A program made the translations under genes and the position numbers. Under the pieces are notes generated by a model. That model did no database searches. It was given only the letters and a program-made list of their open reading frames with translations, and was not told the origin of the DNA. A stretch of 34,821 nucleotides of DNA. Source: Candidatus Levyibacteriota bacterium (GTDB lineage: Bacteria; Patescibacteriota; Microgenomatia; Levybacterales; UBA12049). Shown here in pieces: positions 8,357-16,691 of this stretch. Location of the stretch: assembly GCA_016204465.1 (NCBI GenBank), contig JACQKQ010000003.1, positions 1 through 34,821 on the forward strand, in the 5' to 3' direction. Within the stretch, counting starts at the first letter, position 1, and the number at the start of each line of letters is the position of its first letter.

Positions 8357-8918
8357 TTTTTTCTGCGCTTTTGGCGGACTTTTTTTCCGGTGATAAAAGC
8401 GAAATAAGCTGTTTTCCTTCAAAATGCGGATCTCTTTCAATCTTTCCTATATCCGCGACTGCCCCAAATACCCTTTTTAATATCTCTTGCCCAAATTCAG
8501 GGTGGACTATCTGTCGTCCCGAAAATCGTACCACCAATCGTACCTTGTCGTTGTTTACTAAAAATTCTCTTGCTCTTCTGATCATGACATTGAGGTCATG
8601 ATCGTTCATAAAAGGTCCGAGTCTAATTTCTTTTGTTTCCGAAATCTTTGCCTTTTTTTTCTCGTCGCGCCTCTTTTTTGCCTGCTGGTACAAAAATTTC
8701 TTAAAATCAACAATCTTTGCAACAGGAGGCTTTGCCTTCGGTGCTACTTCGACAAGATCAAGTCCTAATGCTCTTGCTTTCGTGAGTGCATCAAATTTAG
8801 AAAGAACTCCTATTTGCTTTCCTTCGCTATCCAACACGCGAAGTTGTGAAGCAAAAATCCGCTCGTTTACCCTAAAATATGGTGTTTGATCGTGTTTGCG
8901 TTTAAATCTTTTTATCAA
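8322..8918 (-). CDS. infC: Translation initiation factor IF-3
   Basis: RVNERIFASQLRVLDSEGKQIGVLSKFDALTKARALGLDLVEVAPKAKPPVAKIVDFKKFLYQQ...KEIRLGPFMNDHDLNVMIRRAREFL: IF3. Confidence 0.97.
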   Translation of the reverse strand: MIKRFKRKHDQTPYFRVNERIFASQLRVLDSEGKQIGVLSKFDALTKARALGLDLVEVAPKAKPPVAKIVDFKKFLYQQAKKRRDEKKKAKISETKEIRLGPFMNDHDLNVMIRRAREFLVNNDKVRLVVRFSGRQIVHPEFGQEILKRVFGAVADIGKIERDPHFEGKQLISLLSPEKKSAKSAEKNENQEVSQQKV

Positions 8919-10644
8919 TTTCTAATTTAACCTTTTGAATAAAATTAGATAAAGGCACAAGTCCTTCATCTTTTCCTTCTCGCGTTCGAATAGAAAGCCC
9001 GCCACTTTGGACTTCTTTATCTCCTATTATACCCATATACGATACCTTTTGTAAAGTAGCTTGACGAATTTTGGCTTGCATGCTTTCCGCGCGATCGTCA
9101 ACCTCACTTCGAATATTGGCCTTTTGAAGTTCTTCATTAGCTTTTCTTGCCGCTTCCTGATGCCGATTTGCAATTGGAATAACCACCACCTGCACTGGCG
9201 AAAGCCACACAGGGAATTTCCCAGCGTAGTGTTCTAGTAAAAACGCAACGAATCGTTCATGCGTTCCAAGCGGCGCTCTGTGAATGACGAATACTGGTTT
9301 TTCTTGTCCGTTAGAATCAACATATTTGAGGCCAAATCGCTCGCTTGCGATAAAATCAAGCTGATTTGTCGATGCTGTCTCTTCTCTTCCAATAACAGAT
9401 TTTATCTGAAAATCAACTTTTGGACCATAGAATGCAGCTTCCCCTATCGCTTCTTCAAACGGAAGGCCAGACTCTCGCATGGCTTCCCGAAGGGATTGTT
9501 CTGTAAATTCCCAGAGCTTTGGATTGTCAAAGTACTTTCCTTTTTTGTTTGGGTCGTGGAGCGATAGCCTCATCCAGTATTCTTTAATGCCAAAAATATC
9601 ATAATAGTACTTGTGTAATTCCATAACCTTTAAAAACTCTTCTTTAATCTGCTCTCTTGTGCAGTAAATATGGGCGTCGTTCGTGCTCATTCCCCGGACA
9701 CGAAGCAGCCCTGCCAGTGTTCCAGATAGTTCGTGGCGATAAACAGTGCCGTATTCCGCAAAACGCAATGGCAAATCGCGATACGACCTTGGTGTGTGTT
9801 TGAAAATTAAATGCGTCATAGGGCAGTTCATGGCTTTCAGATAGTAATCGCCGTCATCCAACCTCATAGGAGGAAACATAGAGTCTGCATAGTACGGGAG
9901 GTGTCCTGATGTTTCAAAAAGTTCTTTTTTGGCGATATGTGGGGTTGCAACGCGTTTGTAACCATACTGTTTTTCCGTCTTTTTTGCAAAGGTTTCTATT
10001 TCTTCTCGAATGATCGTTCCTTTTGGAAGCCACAGGATAAGTCCTGGTCCAACAAGATCGTCTGTTGTAAAAATGCCAAGCTCTTTGCCTAATTTTCGAT
10101 GGTCGCGCTTTTTTGCTTCTTCAAGCATTGTCAAATGTTCATCGAGTTCTTTTTTTGTTGGAAACGTTGTGCCGTAGATGCGGGTGAGCATTGGGTTTTT
10201 CTCGCTTCCCCGCCAGTATGCGCCGGCAATAGTGAGCAGTTTAAAAGCACCGATTTCGTTTGCTGGATTTTCTGAGTGTCCGCCTCGACAAAGATCGTCA
10301 AAATCACCAGCCTTGTAGATTCGCAAGGCGTCCCCTTTTGAGGCTAGTTCTTCAATAAGTTCTAGTTTATATGGATTTTCGGCAAAAAGTTCGTTAGCTT
10401 CTTTAGCGCTAACTATTCTTCCTTCAAAATAGGTCCAGCTAGGAAGAAGTTGTCTCATTTTTTCTTCTATTTTTGGCAAATCTTCATCTGTAATTTTTAT
10501 GTCGCCAAAATCAAAGTCATAGTAAAACCCATTTTCAATTGCCGGGCCAATTGTCAATTTTGTCTTTGGATAAAGTTTAAGCACGGCCGCAGCCAAAAGA
10601 TGCGCTGTTGAATGTCTAATATACTCAAGGTGTTCTTTACTCAT
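8902..10644 (-). CDS. thrS: Threonyl-tRNA synthetase lacking the N-terminal TGS domain
   Basis: MSKEHLEYIRHSTAHLLAAAVLKLYPKTKLTIGPAIENGFYYDFD...RGGHSENPANEIGAFKLLTIAGAYWRGSEKNPMLTRIYGTTF...RHELSGTLAGLLRVRGMSTNDAHIYC; starts directly at the editing domain; an in-frame TGA lies just upstream. Confidence 0.97.
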   Translation of the reverse strand: MSKEHLEYIRHSTAHLLAAAVLKLYPKTKLTIGPAIENGFYYDFDFGDIKITDEDLPKIEEKMRQLLPSWTYFEGRIVSAKEANELFAENPYKLELIEELASKGDALRIYKAGDFDDLCRGGHSENPANEIGAFKLLTIAGAYWRGSEKNPMLTRIYGTTFPTKKELDEHLTMLEEAKKRDHRKLGKELGIFTTDDLVGPGLILWLPKGTIIREEIETFAKKTEKQYGYKRVATPHIAKKELFETSGHLPYYADSMFPPMRLDDGDYYLKAMNCPMTHLIFKHTPRSYRDLPLRFAEYGTVYRHELSGTLAGLLRVRGMSTNDAHIYCTREQIKEEFLKVMELHKYYYDIFGIKEYWMRLSLHDPNKKGKYFDNPKLWEFTEQSLREAMRESGLPFEEAIGEAAFYGPKVDFQIKSVIGREETASTNQLDFIASERFGLKYVDSNGQEKPVFVIHRAPLGTHERFVAFLLEHYAGKFPVWLSPVQVVVIPIANRHQEAARKANEELQKANIRSEVDDRAESMQAKIRQATLQKVSYMGIIGDKEVQSGGLSIRTREGKDEGLVPLSNFIQKVKLEIDKKI

Positions 10645-10683
10645 AAGTTTACTATATCAGAAATAAAAAGAGTTATAAAGCAC

Positions 10684-10706
10684 AAAAAACCTCCCCTTCG
10701 GGAGGC
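10684..10706 (-). terminator. Terminator arm of the thrS operon attenuator
   Basis: Minus strand: GCCTCCCGAAGGGGAGGTTTTTT. Confidence 0.88.
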
Positions 10707-10732
10707 TATAGAAACATAAAAACTACAACCCC

Positions 10733-10780
10733 CTAGGAAGAGATGGTTGTGGTTGTACAAATGATTGCGCTTATTTTCAT
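10733..10780 (-). CDS. Threonine-rich attenuator leader peptide MKISAIICTTTTISS
   Basis: ATG AAA ATA AGC GCA ATC ATT TGT ACA ACC ACA ACC ATC TCT TCC TAG; four consecutive Thr codons, then antiterminator/terminator, then thrS. Confidence 0.9.
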   Translation of the reverse strand: MKISAIICTTTTISS

Positions 10781-10790
10781 GCTCAAAACA

Positions 10791-10799
10791 ATTATAGCA
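10791..10799 (-). promoter_or_regulatory. Extended -10 promoter (TGCTATAAT) for the thrS leader
   Basis: TGCTATAAT on the minus strand, 10 nt before the leader ATG; no good -35 at canonical spacing. Confidence 0.65.
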
Positions 10800-10813
10800 C
10801 GTTTGTCAATACG

Positions 10814-11134
10814 CTATGCTACTGCTTGCTGGTGTTCTAATTTAGATACGCGTTTCTCTACTTTTTCAAATCTTTTTGTGAAAGCAATAGTGATAAGATC
10901 GCCAACATTCATGATCCTTTTGTCTAGCCTAGCTTCCGTTTTTTCTAGTTGTTCTCTCAATTTCTCCATATCAATTTTCATTACCGCAGTATTATGTTCC
11001 ACGTTGCCCAATCTTGCTTTAATACTCTTTAGATCAAATTTTATATCATTAACATCAACGCTTGCCTCCTCTACTCTTTTTGCAATGCGTTTCAGAATAT
11101 CTACTGTGTTTTCTTCTTTTGTTTTTTGTTTCAT
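10814..11134 (-). CDS. Small predicted coiled-coil protein
   Basis: MKQKTKEENTVDILKRIAKRVEEASVDVNDIKFDLKSIKARLGNVEHNTAVMKIDMEKLREQLEKTEARLDKR...; heptad-like charged helix; start 11134 chosen from promoter position (track start is 11182). Confidence 0.65.
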   Translation of the reverse strand: MKQKTKEENTVDILKRIAKRVEEASVDVNDIKFDLKSIKARLGNVEHNTAVMKIDMEKLREQLEKTEARLDKRIMNVGDLITIAFTKRFEKVEKRVSKLEHQQAVA

Positions 11135-11141
11135 GTCAATT

Positions 11142-11172
11142 AGTATACCAAACAGACTTCGAGAGCTGTCAA
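11142..11172 (-). promoter_or_regulatory. Promoter TTGACA-N19-TATACT for the coiled-coil gene
   Basis: Minus strand ttgacagctctcgaagtctgtttggtatact, 7 nt before ATG 11134. Confidence 0.6.
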
Positions 11173-11204
11173 CCCCGATCAAATCGGGTTCAACTCGATC
11201 AATC

Positions 11205-11213
11205 TGTTATAAT
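11205..11213 (+). promoter_or_regulatory. Extended -10 promoter (TGTTATAAT) for thrC
   Basis: tgttataat 15 nt upstream of ATG 11229; preceded by the palindrome CCCGAT-CAA-ATCGGG. Confidence 0.6.
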
Positions 11214-11228
11214 ACCGTAGTGAGAACG

Positions 11229-12563
11229 ATGTACTACTGGCAACGGTGTATCGAGTGCAATACAAAACTATTGCCCGATCAGTTCTACTACACCTGTCCA
11301 AAGTGCAGCAGTCTTTTGCTGGTTGAACGCGATGAAGAGTTTATTGATAAGACAATAGGTATAGGAAAGAAAGCAAGAGACTTCTTCGACAACATAAGGT
11401 TTGGGGAAAAGCGAGACGAGTATCCAAACGGAAGCGGCGTCTTTATGTGGCTTCCCCATATTTTGCCAGGATTTCCAAAAGAAATGGTTGTTTCTCTTCG
11501 AGAAGGATTTACCGATTTATTTGAAATTCCCGATTGGCTCAAGAAAAAGATAGGACTTGCAAATCTTTACATCAAAATGGAAGGGCAGCTTCCGTCAGAA
11601 AGTTTTAAAGACCGAGGAATGTCGATTGCCGTTTCGGAAGCGCTTCGTTTACAAAAATATTATCCGGAATTGCAGATTAGGTACGTTGCCTGTGCAAGTA
11701 CCGGAGATACATCGGCTTCGGCCGCGGTCTACAGCGCATATGTCAAGGATCGCCTGCGTTGTATAGTATTTCTTCCCCATCAGCAGGTTTCACAAGGACA
11801 GCTTTTTCAAGCAGTTGCGCACGGTGCGATTGTGCTCTCAATCAAGCACAAAAAGGGATTCGATGGATGCATGCAGTTAATTCAGGAGTATTGCAAGAGC
11901 CATCCCGAGATTGTGCTTCTTAATTCCAAAAATGCGTTTCGCATTGCCGGCCAAGAATCAATTGCTCTTGAAATTATGCAAGATCTTCGCTGGAAGGCGC
12001 CGGACTGGATCGCCGTGCCTTGCGGCAATGGCGGCAATCTGACGGCACTGCTTATTTCACTACTTCGAGCAAAGAACCGTGGGCTGATTGATAAGCTGCC
12101 GGGAATTATCATTGCTCAAACAAAAACTGCAAATACTCTTGTACGTTGGTCAAAAAGTAATTTTACAGCATACAAACCCGGAACATTTACAGAAACAGTT
12201 GCGACTGCAATGAATATTCAAAATCCTGTAAGCTTTCCTCGCATTGAAAAAATGTATAAAAAGTTTAAAATGCATTTTTTTGATGTTTCGGAAGACGCGA
12301 TTCAAAACACGAGAGCGCTTTTTATGAGCGCCGGAGCAAACATTTGCCCGCAGTCCGCAGTGGTGTTAGATGCGGTTCTTCAAGCCCGAAGAAAGGGAAT
12401 TATAAAGGAAAAAGATACAGTTGTATCTATTAGCACTGCAAGCGGAATAAAGTTTACAAAACAAACGTTTGCCAATAAACCAATAGCTATAGATGGTTCG
12501 ATTGCTGCAATTGAAGATGCAATAATCTCAAAAAGTCAGAAACGTCAGTCCCAGGTTTTCTAA
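11229..12563 (+). CDS. thrC: Threonine synthase with N-terminal zinc-ribbon
   Basis: MYYWQRCIECNTKLLPDQFYYTCPKCSSLL (Cys4), ...SESFKDRGMSIAVSEAL (PLP Lys), CASTGDTSASAAVYSA, PCGNGGNLTAL. The track start 10743 is an antisense extension; the promoter and Zn-ribbon support ATG 11229. Confidence 0.9.
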   Translation: MYYWQRCIECNTKLLPDQFYYTCPKCSSLLLVERDEEFIDKTIGIGKKARDFFDNIRFGEKRDEYPNGSGVFMWLPHILPGFPKEMVVSLREGFTDLFEIPDWLKKKIGLANLYIKMEGQLPSESFKDRGMSIAVSEALRLQKYYPELQIRYVACASTGDTSASAAVYSAYVKDRLRCIVFLPHQQVSQGQLFQAVAHGAIVLSIKHKKGFDGCMQLIQEYCKSHPEIVLLNSKNAFRIAGQESIALEIMQDLRWKAPDWIAVPCGNGGNLTALLISLLRAKNRGLIDKLPGIIIAQTKTANTLVRWSKSNFTAYKPGTFTETVATAMNIQNPVSFPRIEKMYKKFKMHFFDVSEDAIQNTRALFMSAGANICPQSAVVLDAVLQARRKGIIKEKDTVVSISTASGIKFTKQTFANKPIAIDGSIAAIEDAIISKSQKRQSQVF

Positions 12564-13128
12564 GTTTTTGATAGTCCATGGTAATATCCGCAAAGAGTTG
12601 GTATAAAAGAGTTCGGTATTTTAGTAGTGTAGGATAGCATCGTGCGAGCGCCGCGAGATTTGATTCCCCATAGTTCTTTTTGAAAGATTTACCCCAGACA
12701 ACCGGTTTTGGATCTTTAAGATAAAGTTTATACATTTCGTTTTTGACCGTTTCTGGAACATTGAGGAAAACAATCGTGGTTTGTTTTTTCAAAGCGTCAA
12801 GGGTACGTTTTCCTATATAAATTACACTTCCGGTTGTATCTATAACAACGTTTTTTTTCATTGATGGGAGTTCTTGTATAGCTTTATCCAAAGTTTCTTT
12901 CTCAAACCTAAGATACGTTTCGCTCGCACGCTTGTGTCGGCGTTCATAGGGCTGTCCCATCCAACTCGCAACATCTTGAATTCCTCTAAACCCAAGCTTT
13001 ACCAACTCTTTGGAAAGTTTCTTCTCAATTAGATCATCGCAGCATATTCTATAGTATCCTGCCAACTGAAGTTTTTTAGACCAATAGCTTTTTCCGCTGC
13101 CAGACATGCCGATAATTGATAATTTCAT
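12487..13128 (-). CDS. Shikimate-kinase-like P-loop kinase; candidate homoserine kinase
   Basis: MKLSIIGMSGSGKSYWSKKLQLAGYYRICCDDLIEKKL...NVVIDTTGSVIYIG: P-loop GMSGSGKS and SK-like architecture; lies between thrC and the AK-HSDH gene. A canonical aroK already exists at 3363..3878. Confidence 0.75.
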   Translation of the reverse strand: MKLSIIGMSGSGKSYWSKKLQLAGYYRICCDDLIEKKLSKELVKLGFRGIQDVASWMGQPYERRHKRASETYLRFEKETLDKAIQELPSMKKNVVIDTTGSVIYIGKRTLDALKKQTTIVFLNVPETVKNEMYKLYLKDPKPVVWGKSFKKNYGESNLAALARCYPTLLKYRTLLYQLFADITMDYQKLRKPGTDVSDFLRLLHLQLQQSNHL

Positions 13129-13144
13129 TTAAGATGCTGTCTGA

Positions 13145-13193
13145 AATATACCATGGATTAGGCTATTTGACAATTTACCTTTTCTTCTATACA
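13145..13193. promoter_or_regulatory. Divergent promoters with overlapping -35 boxes (kinase on -, AK-HSDH on +)
   Basis: Plus: TTGACA 13167-13172, N15, TATACA 13188-13193. Minus: TTGTCA 13173-13168, N17, TATATT 13150-13145. Confidence 0.7.
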
Positions 13194-13202
13194 CTTCATC
13201 TG

Positions 13203-15620
13203 GTGAAAGTACTAAAATTCGGTGGAACGTCAGTTGCAAACGCAGAAAATATCTCTCGCGTCATTGAAATTATCAAGAAATCTAATTTACAGCGGGAGCG
13301 TATCGCAGTAGTTGTGTCCGCGCTTGGCGGCGTTACCGATAATCTAATAGAGCTTGCTACAGTTGCTGCAAAGGGCACAGGAGTATACGAATCGCGTTTT
13401 ATAAATATTTGTAAAAAGCACGATTCGCTAATTAAAGATTTAATCAAGTCTTCAAACAACAAGAAAGTCCTTAGAGCGGTTAAAAGAATATACAAACAGC
13501 TGAAAGATGTGCTGCTTGGCATTTCGCTTGTTAAGGAGCTTTCACCACGTTCTTTGGATATGGTTATGAGTTTTGGGGAACGATTTTCTGCATACATAAT
13601 CGCGCAAGCAGTAAATGATAGGGGTATAGCATGTATGTATATTGATGCTTCATCTATAATAAAAACCGATGATGCCTATGGATGCGCCAACGTAGATATC
13701 CAAGCCACCTATAAAAATATTGCTGATTATTTTCGTAACAATCGCACACTTGGCATCATGGGTGGGTTTATAGCTTCAAGCCACGATGGGATAACAACGA
13801 CACTAGGTCGAGGTGGATCAGATTACACGGCATCTCTAGTAGGCGCTGCTTTAAGCGCATCCGCAATAGAAATTTGGACAGATGTTGAAGGTATCATGAC
13901 TGCTGATCCCCGCTCTGTAGAAGATGCTTTTACAGTTTCGGAAATATCATATGAAGAAGCGGGTGAACTTGCCCATTTTGGTGCGAAAGTTATTCACCCC
14001 AAGACTATGAAGCCGGCACGGCTAAAAAACATCCCAATTTATATAAAAAACACCTTTAACCCAAATCATTTTGGAACAAAGATAAGTAACGATAGGGCCA
14101 AAAACGATTTTCTTATTACGGGAATCTCTTCTTTAAGCGACATATCTCTTTTGCAGGTGCAACTGGAAAATGCCAAAACTATAGGAGAAATCGCAGCGCG
14201 GCTATTCGATGTGTTGCACAGAGCAGGAATTGAAATCATGCTTACCACGCAAGCGTCATCGGAGCAGTCAATTTCTGTGGCGGTGCATAGCAAACAGGCA
14301 GAGTTGGCAAAAAAAATTCTTGAAAAGGCATTTACGCTTGAGTTGCAGACGACGCAAATGTCCCCAATTTCAATGGAGAGAAATCTCTCAATAGTTGCTA
14401 TCGTTGGCGGACAAATGAAAGGCAAACCAGGTATAGCCGGAAAACTGTTTAATGCGCTTGGTATAAACAGCATCAATGTTGTCGCCATTGCGCAAGGCTC
14501 GTCCGAACTGAATGTGTCGGCGGTAATTAACAAAGATGATCAGACAAAGGCGCTCCAAGTAATACATAGCGCATTTTTCGGTAAGGTTGAAGGTACGATT
14601 AACCTTTTTCTCGTTGGAACAGGGTTGATCGGTACAACTTTACTAAAGCAGATTGCAGGACAAAAATTGCCGATTCGGCTCTGCGGAGTTGCAAACAGCC
14701 ACTCTATGCTGCTTAACCGCCAAGGAGTCACCATAGAAAATTGGAAGGAAAAATTATCAAAGGGAACAGCAACTAATCTTAACGATTTTGTTAGTATAAT
14801 GATTAAGTGGAATTTGCCTCTTAGCGTTTTTGTCGATTGCACGGCAAGTGAAGATGCGCCTTCGTTCTACGAACAAATCCTCAACGCCCACATAGCGATT
14901 GTGACGCCAAATAAAAAGGCGAACTCTGGTCCATTAAAAAGGTATCAGCAGCTGAAACATTTAGCCAAAAAGAACCGGGTACCGTTCTTTTACGGAACCA
15001 ACGTAGGCGCCGGACTTCCAATTATCCATACAATACAACGTCTTGTTGCCAATGGCGATAAGATTATTAAATTAGAAGCAGTACTTTCGGGATCGCTAAG
15101 CTTCATATTCAACACGTTTACGCAAAGCAGGAAACCATTAAGCCTTGTTATCCGCGATGCCCAAAAAAACGGCTACACAGAGCCCGACCCGCGGGATGAC
15201 TTAAACGGTATGGACTTTGCTCGCAAAATTTTAATTCTCGCCCGAGAACTGGGTTTAGAAATGAAGATAGATCATATTAAAGTTGAACCGATATTTCCTA
15301 AAGAGCTTTTTAGGCAGGGCTTGCTTGAGGAATTCTTCGAAAAAGTAGAAAGACTTGATAAGGATTTTGAGAGAAGAAAACTTAGGGCGCAAAAAAATAA
15401 GAAAGTTTTACGTTACATAGCAACATTGGAGAACGGAAAAGCGGTAATAGCACTTAGGGAAGTTAATCAAGATCATCCGTTTTATTCCCTGTGGGGAAGT
15501 GATAATATTATTTCGATCGCCACGAAACGGTATAATACTACTCCCATAGTTATTAAGGGAGCAGGGGCAGGTGCGCAAGTGACTGCCGGAAACGTGCTTT
15601 CGGATATTTTAAGCATATGA
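13203..15620 (+). CDS. thrA: Bifunctional aspartokinase-homoserine dehydrogenase
   Basis: VKVLKFGGTSVANAENISRVIEII (AK), TTLGRGGSDYTASLVGAAL, ACT region, then INLFLVGTGLIGTTLLKQI...GTNVGAGLPIIHTIQRLVANGDKIIKLEAVLSGSLSFIFNTF (HSDH). GTG start at 13203 preferred over track start 13116. Confidence 0.92.
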   Translation: MKVLKFGGTSVANAENISRVIEIIKKSNLQRERIAVVVSALGGVTDNLIELATVAAKGTGVYESRFINICKKHDSLIKDLIKSSNNKKVLRAVKRIYKQLKDVLLGISLVKELSPRSLDMVMSFGERFSAYIIAQAVNDRGIACMYIDASSIIKTDDAYGCANVDIQATYKNIADYFRNNRTLGIMGGFIASSHDGITTTLGRGGSDYTASLVGAALSASAIEIWTDVEGIMTADPRSVEDAFTVSEISYEEAGELAHFGAKVIHPKTMKPARLKNIPIYIKNTFNPNHFGTKISNDRAKNDFLITGISSLSDISLLQVQLENAKTIGEIAARLFDVLHRAGIEIMLTTQASSEQSISVAVHSKQAELAKKILEKAFTLELQTTQMSPISMERNLSIVAIVGGQMKGKPGIAGKLFNALGINSINVVAIAQGSSELNVSAVINKDDQTKALQVIHSAFFGKVEGTINLFLVGTGLIGTTLLKQIAGQKLPIRLCGVANSHSMLLNRQGVTIENWKEKLSKGTATNLNDFVSIMIKWNLPLSVFVDCTASEDAPSFYEQILNAHIAIVTPNKKANSGPLKRYQQLKHLAKKNRVPFFYGTNVGAGLPIIHTIQRLVANGDKIIKLEAVLSGSLSFIFNTFTQSRKPLSLVIRDAQKNGYTEPDPRDDLNGMDFARKILILARELGLEMKIDHIKVEPIFPKELFRQGLLEEFFEKVERLDKDFERRKLRAQKNKKVLRYIATLENGKAVIALREVNQDHPFYSLWGSDNIISIATKRYNTTPIVIKGAGAGAQVTAGNVLSDILSI

Positions 15621-16690
15621 AAATTCCTGTAGGAATTCTTGGGGCAACCGGCATGGTGGGACAACGGTTCGTAACGCTGCTTGCAAATCACCCTTGGTTT
15701 GAGATAACGTGTCTAGCCGCTTCCAAGAGGTCGGCTGGTAAGACATATACTGACGCGGTTTCAAAGCGATGGGCGCTAAAAGAACCAATACCAAAAAAAA
15801 TAAGCAAGCTTACAGTTTACTCTATTGAAGACACGAAAATTATTGCTGCACACGCACGATTTGTCTTTTGCGCAATAGATGCGCAAAAGGAATTCATCCG
15901 CAAGCTGGAGGAAACGTACGCTTCTTTAGGATTGCCTGTTGTTTCCAATAATTCGGCTCACCGCTGGACAGAGGACGTGCCTATGCTTATGCCCGAAATT
16001 AACCCGCACCACCTACGTATTATTGCATACCAGCAAAAGAAACGCGGCTGGACAAAAGGATTTATTGTTGTCAAGCCAAATTGCTCAATACAATCCTATG
16101 TTCCCCTGCTTGCCGCTTGGAAGCATTTTGTTCCTCAAAAAGTTATTGTTTCAACATATCAGGCAATTTCTGGTGCCGGCAAGACCTTTGCTATGTGGCC
16201 GGAGATGGTTGACAACGTTATCCCTTACATTGGTGGTGAAGAAGAGAAATCAGAGAAAGAACCATTAAAAATTTGGGCGAAGATTAAAGGAGGTAAATTT
16301 CAGCTGCCTTCCTCGCCTAAAATTTCAGCAAACTGCATTAGGGTGCCTGTAGCTGACGGCCATCTGGCGACAATCAACGTACAGTTTGCAAAAAACGCAA
16401 CAAAAAAGAAACTCATAGCGGCGCTGCGGAATTTTGCAAACCCGTTAGACAAACTCCATTTGCCCTCGGCTCCGAATCCGTTTTTAACCTATTTTGAAGA
16501 AGACGATAGGCCACAGACAAAGTTGGATCGGGATTTATATAATGGAATGGGAATAAGTGTTGGTCGTTTGCGGGAAGATAGTGTTTTAGGATGGAAGTGT
16601 GTAGCCTTGTCGCACAATACGCTTAGGGGTGCTGCAGGAGGAAGCGTTCTTACCGCTGAACTGCTTGTGAGTAAGGGTTACATTCAGTAG
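15617..16690 (+). CDS. asd: Aspartate-semialdehyde dehydrogenase (archaeal/fungal-type)
   Basis: VGILGATGMVGQRFVTLLANHPWFEITCLAASKRSAGKTY...VVSNNSAHRW...VVKPNCSIQSYVPLL...VSTYQAISGAG...RVPVADGHLATINVQF. Confidence 0.92.
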   Translation: MKIPVGILGATGMVGQRFVTLLANHPWFEITCLAASKRSAGKTYTDAVSKRWALKEPIPKKISKLTVYSIEDTKIIAAHARFVFCAIDAQKEFIRKLEETYASLGLPVVSNNSAHRWTEDVPMLMPEINPHHLRIIAYQQKKRGWTKGFIVVKPNCSIQSYVPLLAAWKHFVPQKVIVSTYQAISGAGKTFAMWPEMVDNVIPYIGGEEEKSEKEPLKIWAKIKGGKFQLPSSPKISANCIRVPVADGHLATINVQFAKNATKKKLIAALRNFANPLDKLHLPSAPNPFLTYFEEDDRPQTKLDRDLYNGMGISVGRLREDSVLGWKCVALSHNTLRGAAGGSVLTAELLVSKGYIQ

Positions 16691-16691
16691 G

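Noticed and set aside
8902-8918. L20-type autoregulatory leader before infC
   Set aside because: infC overlaps the thrS 3' end, so no intergenic leader exists here; any L20 site would have to be inside thrS coding and none was evident by eye.
10684-10800. T-box riboswitch upstream of thrS
   Set aside because: No T-box consensus (TGGNACCGCG-like) or specifier stem; the Thr-rich ORF and competing hairpins explain the leader better.
11171-11190. CCCGATCAAATCGGG as an intrinsic terminator
   Set aside because: No U-tract on either strand; more likely an operator or incidental palindrome near the thrC promoter.
10743-11228. N-terminal 162-residue extension of the thrC ORF
   Set aside because: Reading frame crosses the thrS promoter and the antisense coiled-coil gene; composition is low-complexity Ser/Phe/Ile; promoter TGTTATAAT and Zn-ribbon start support ATG 11229.
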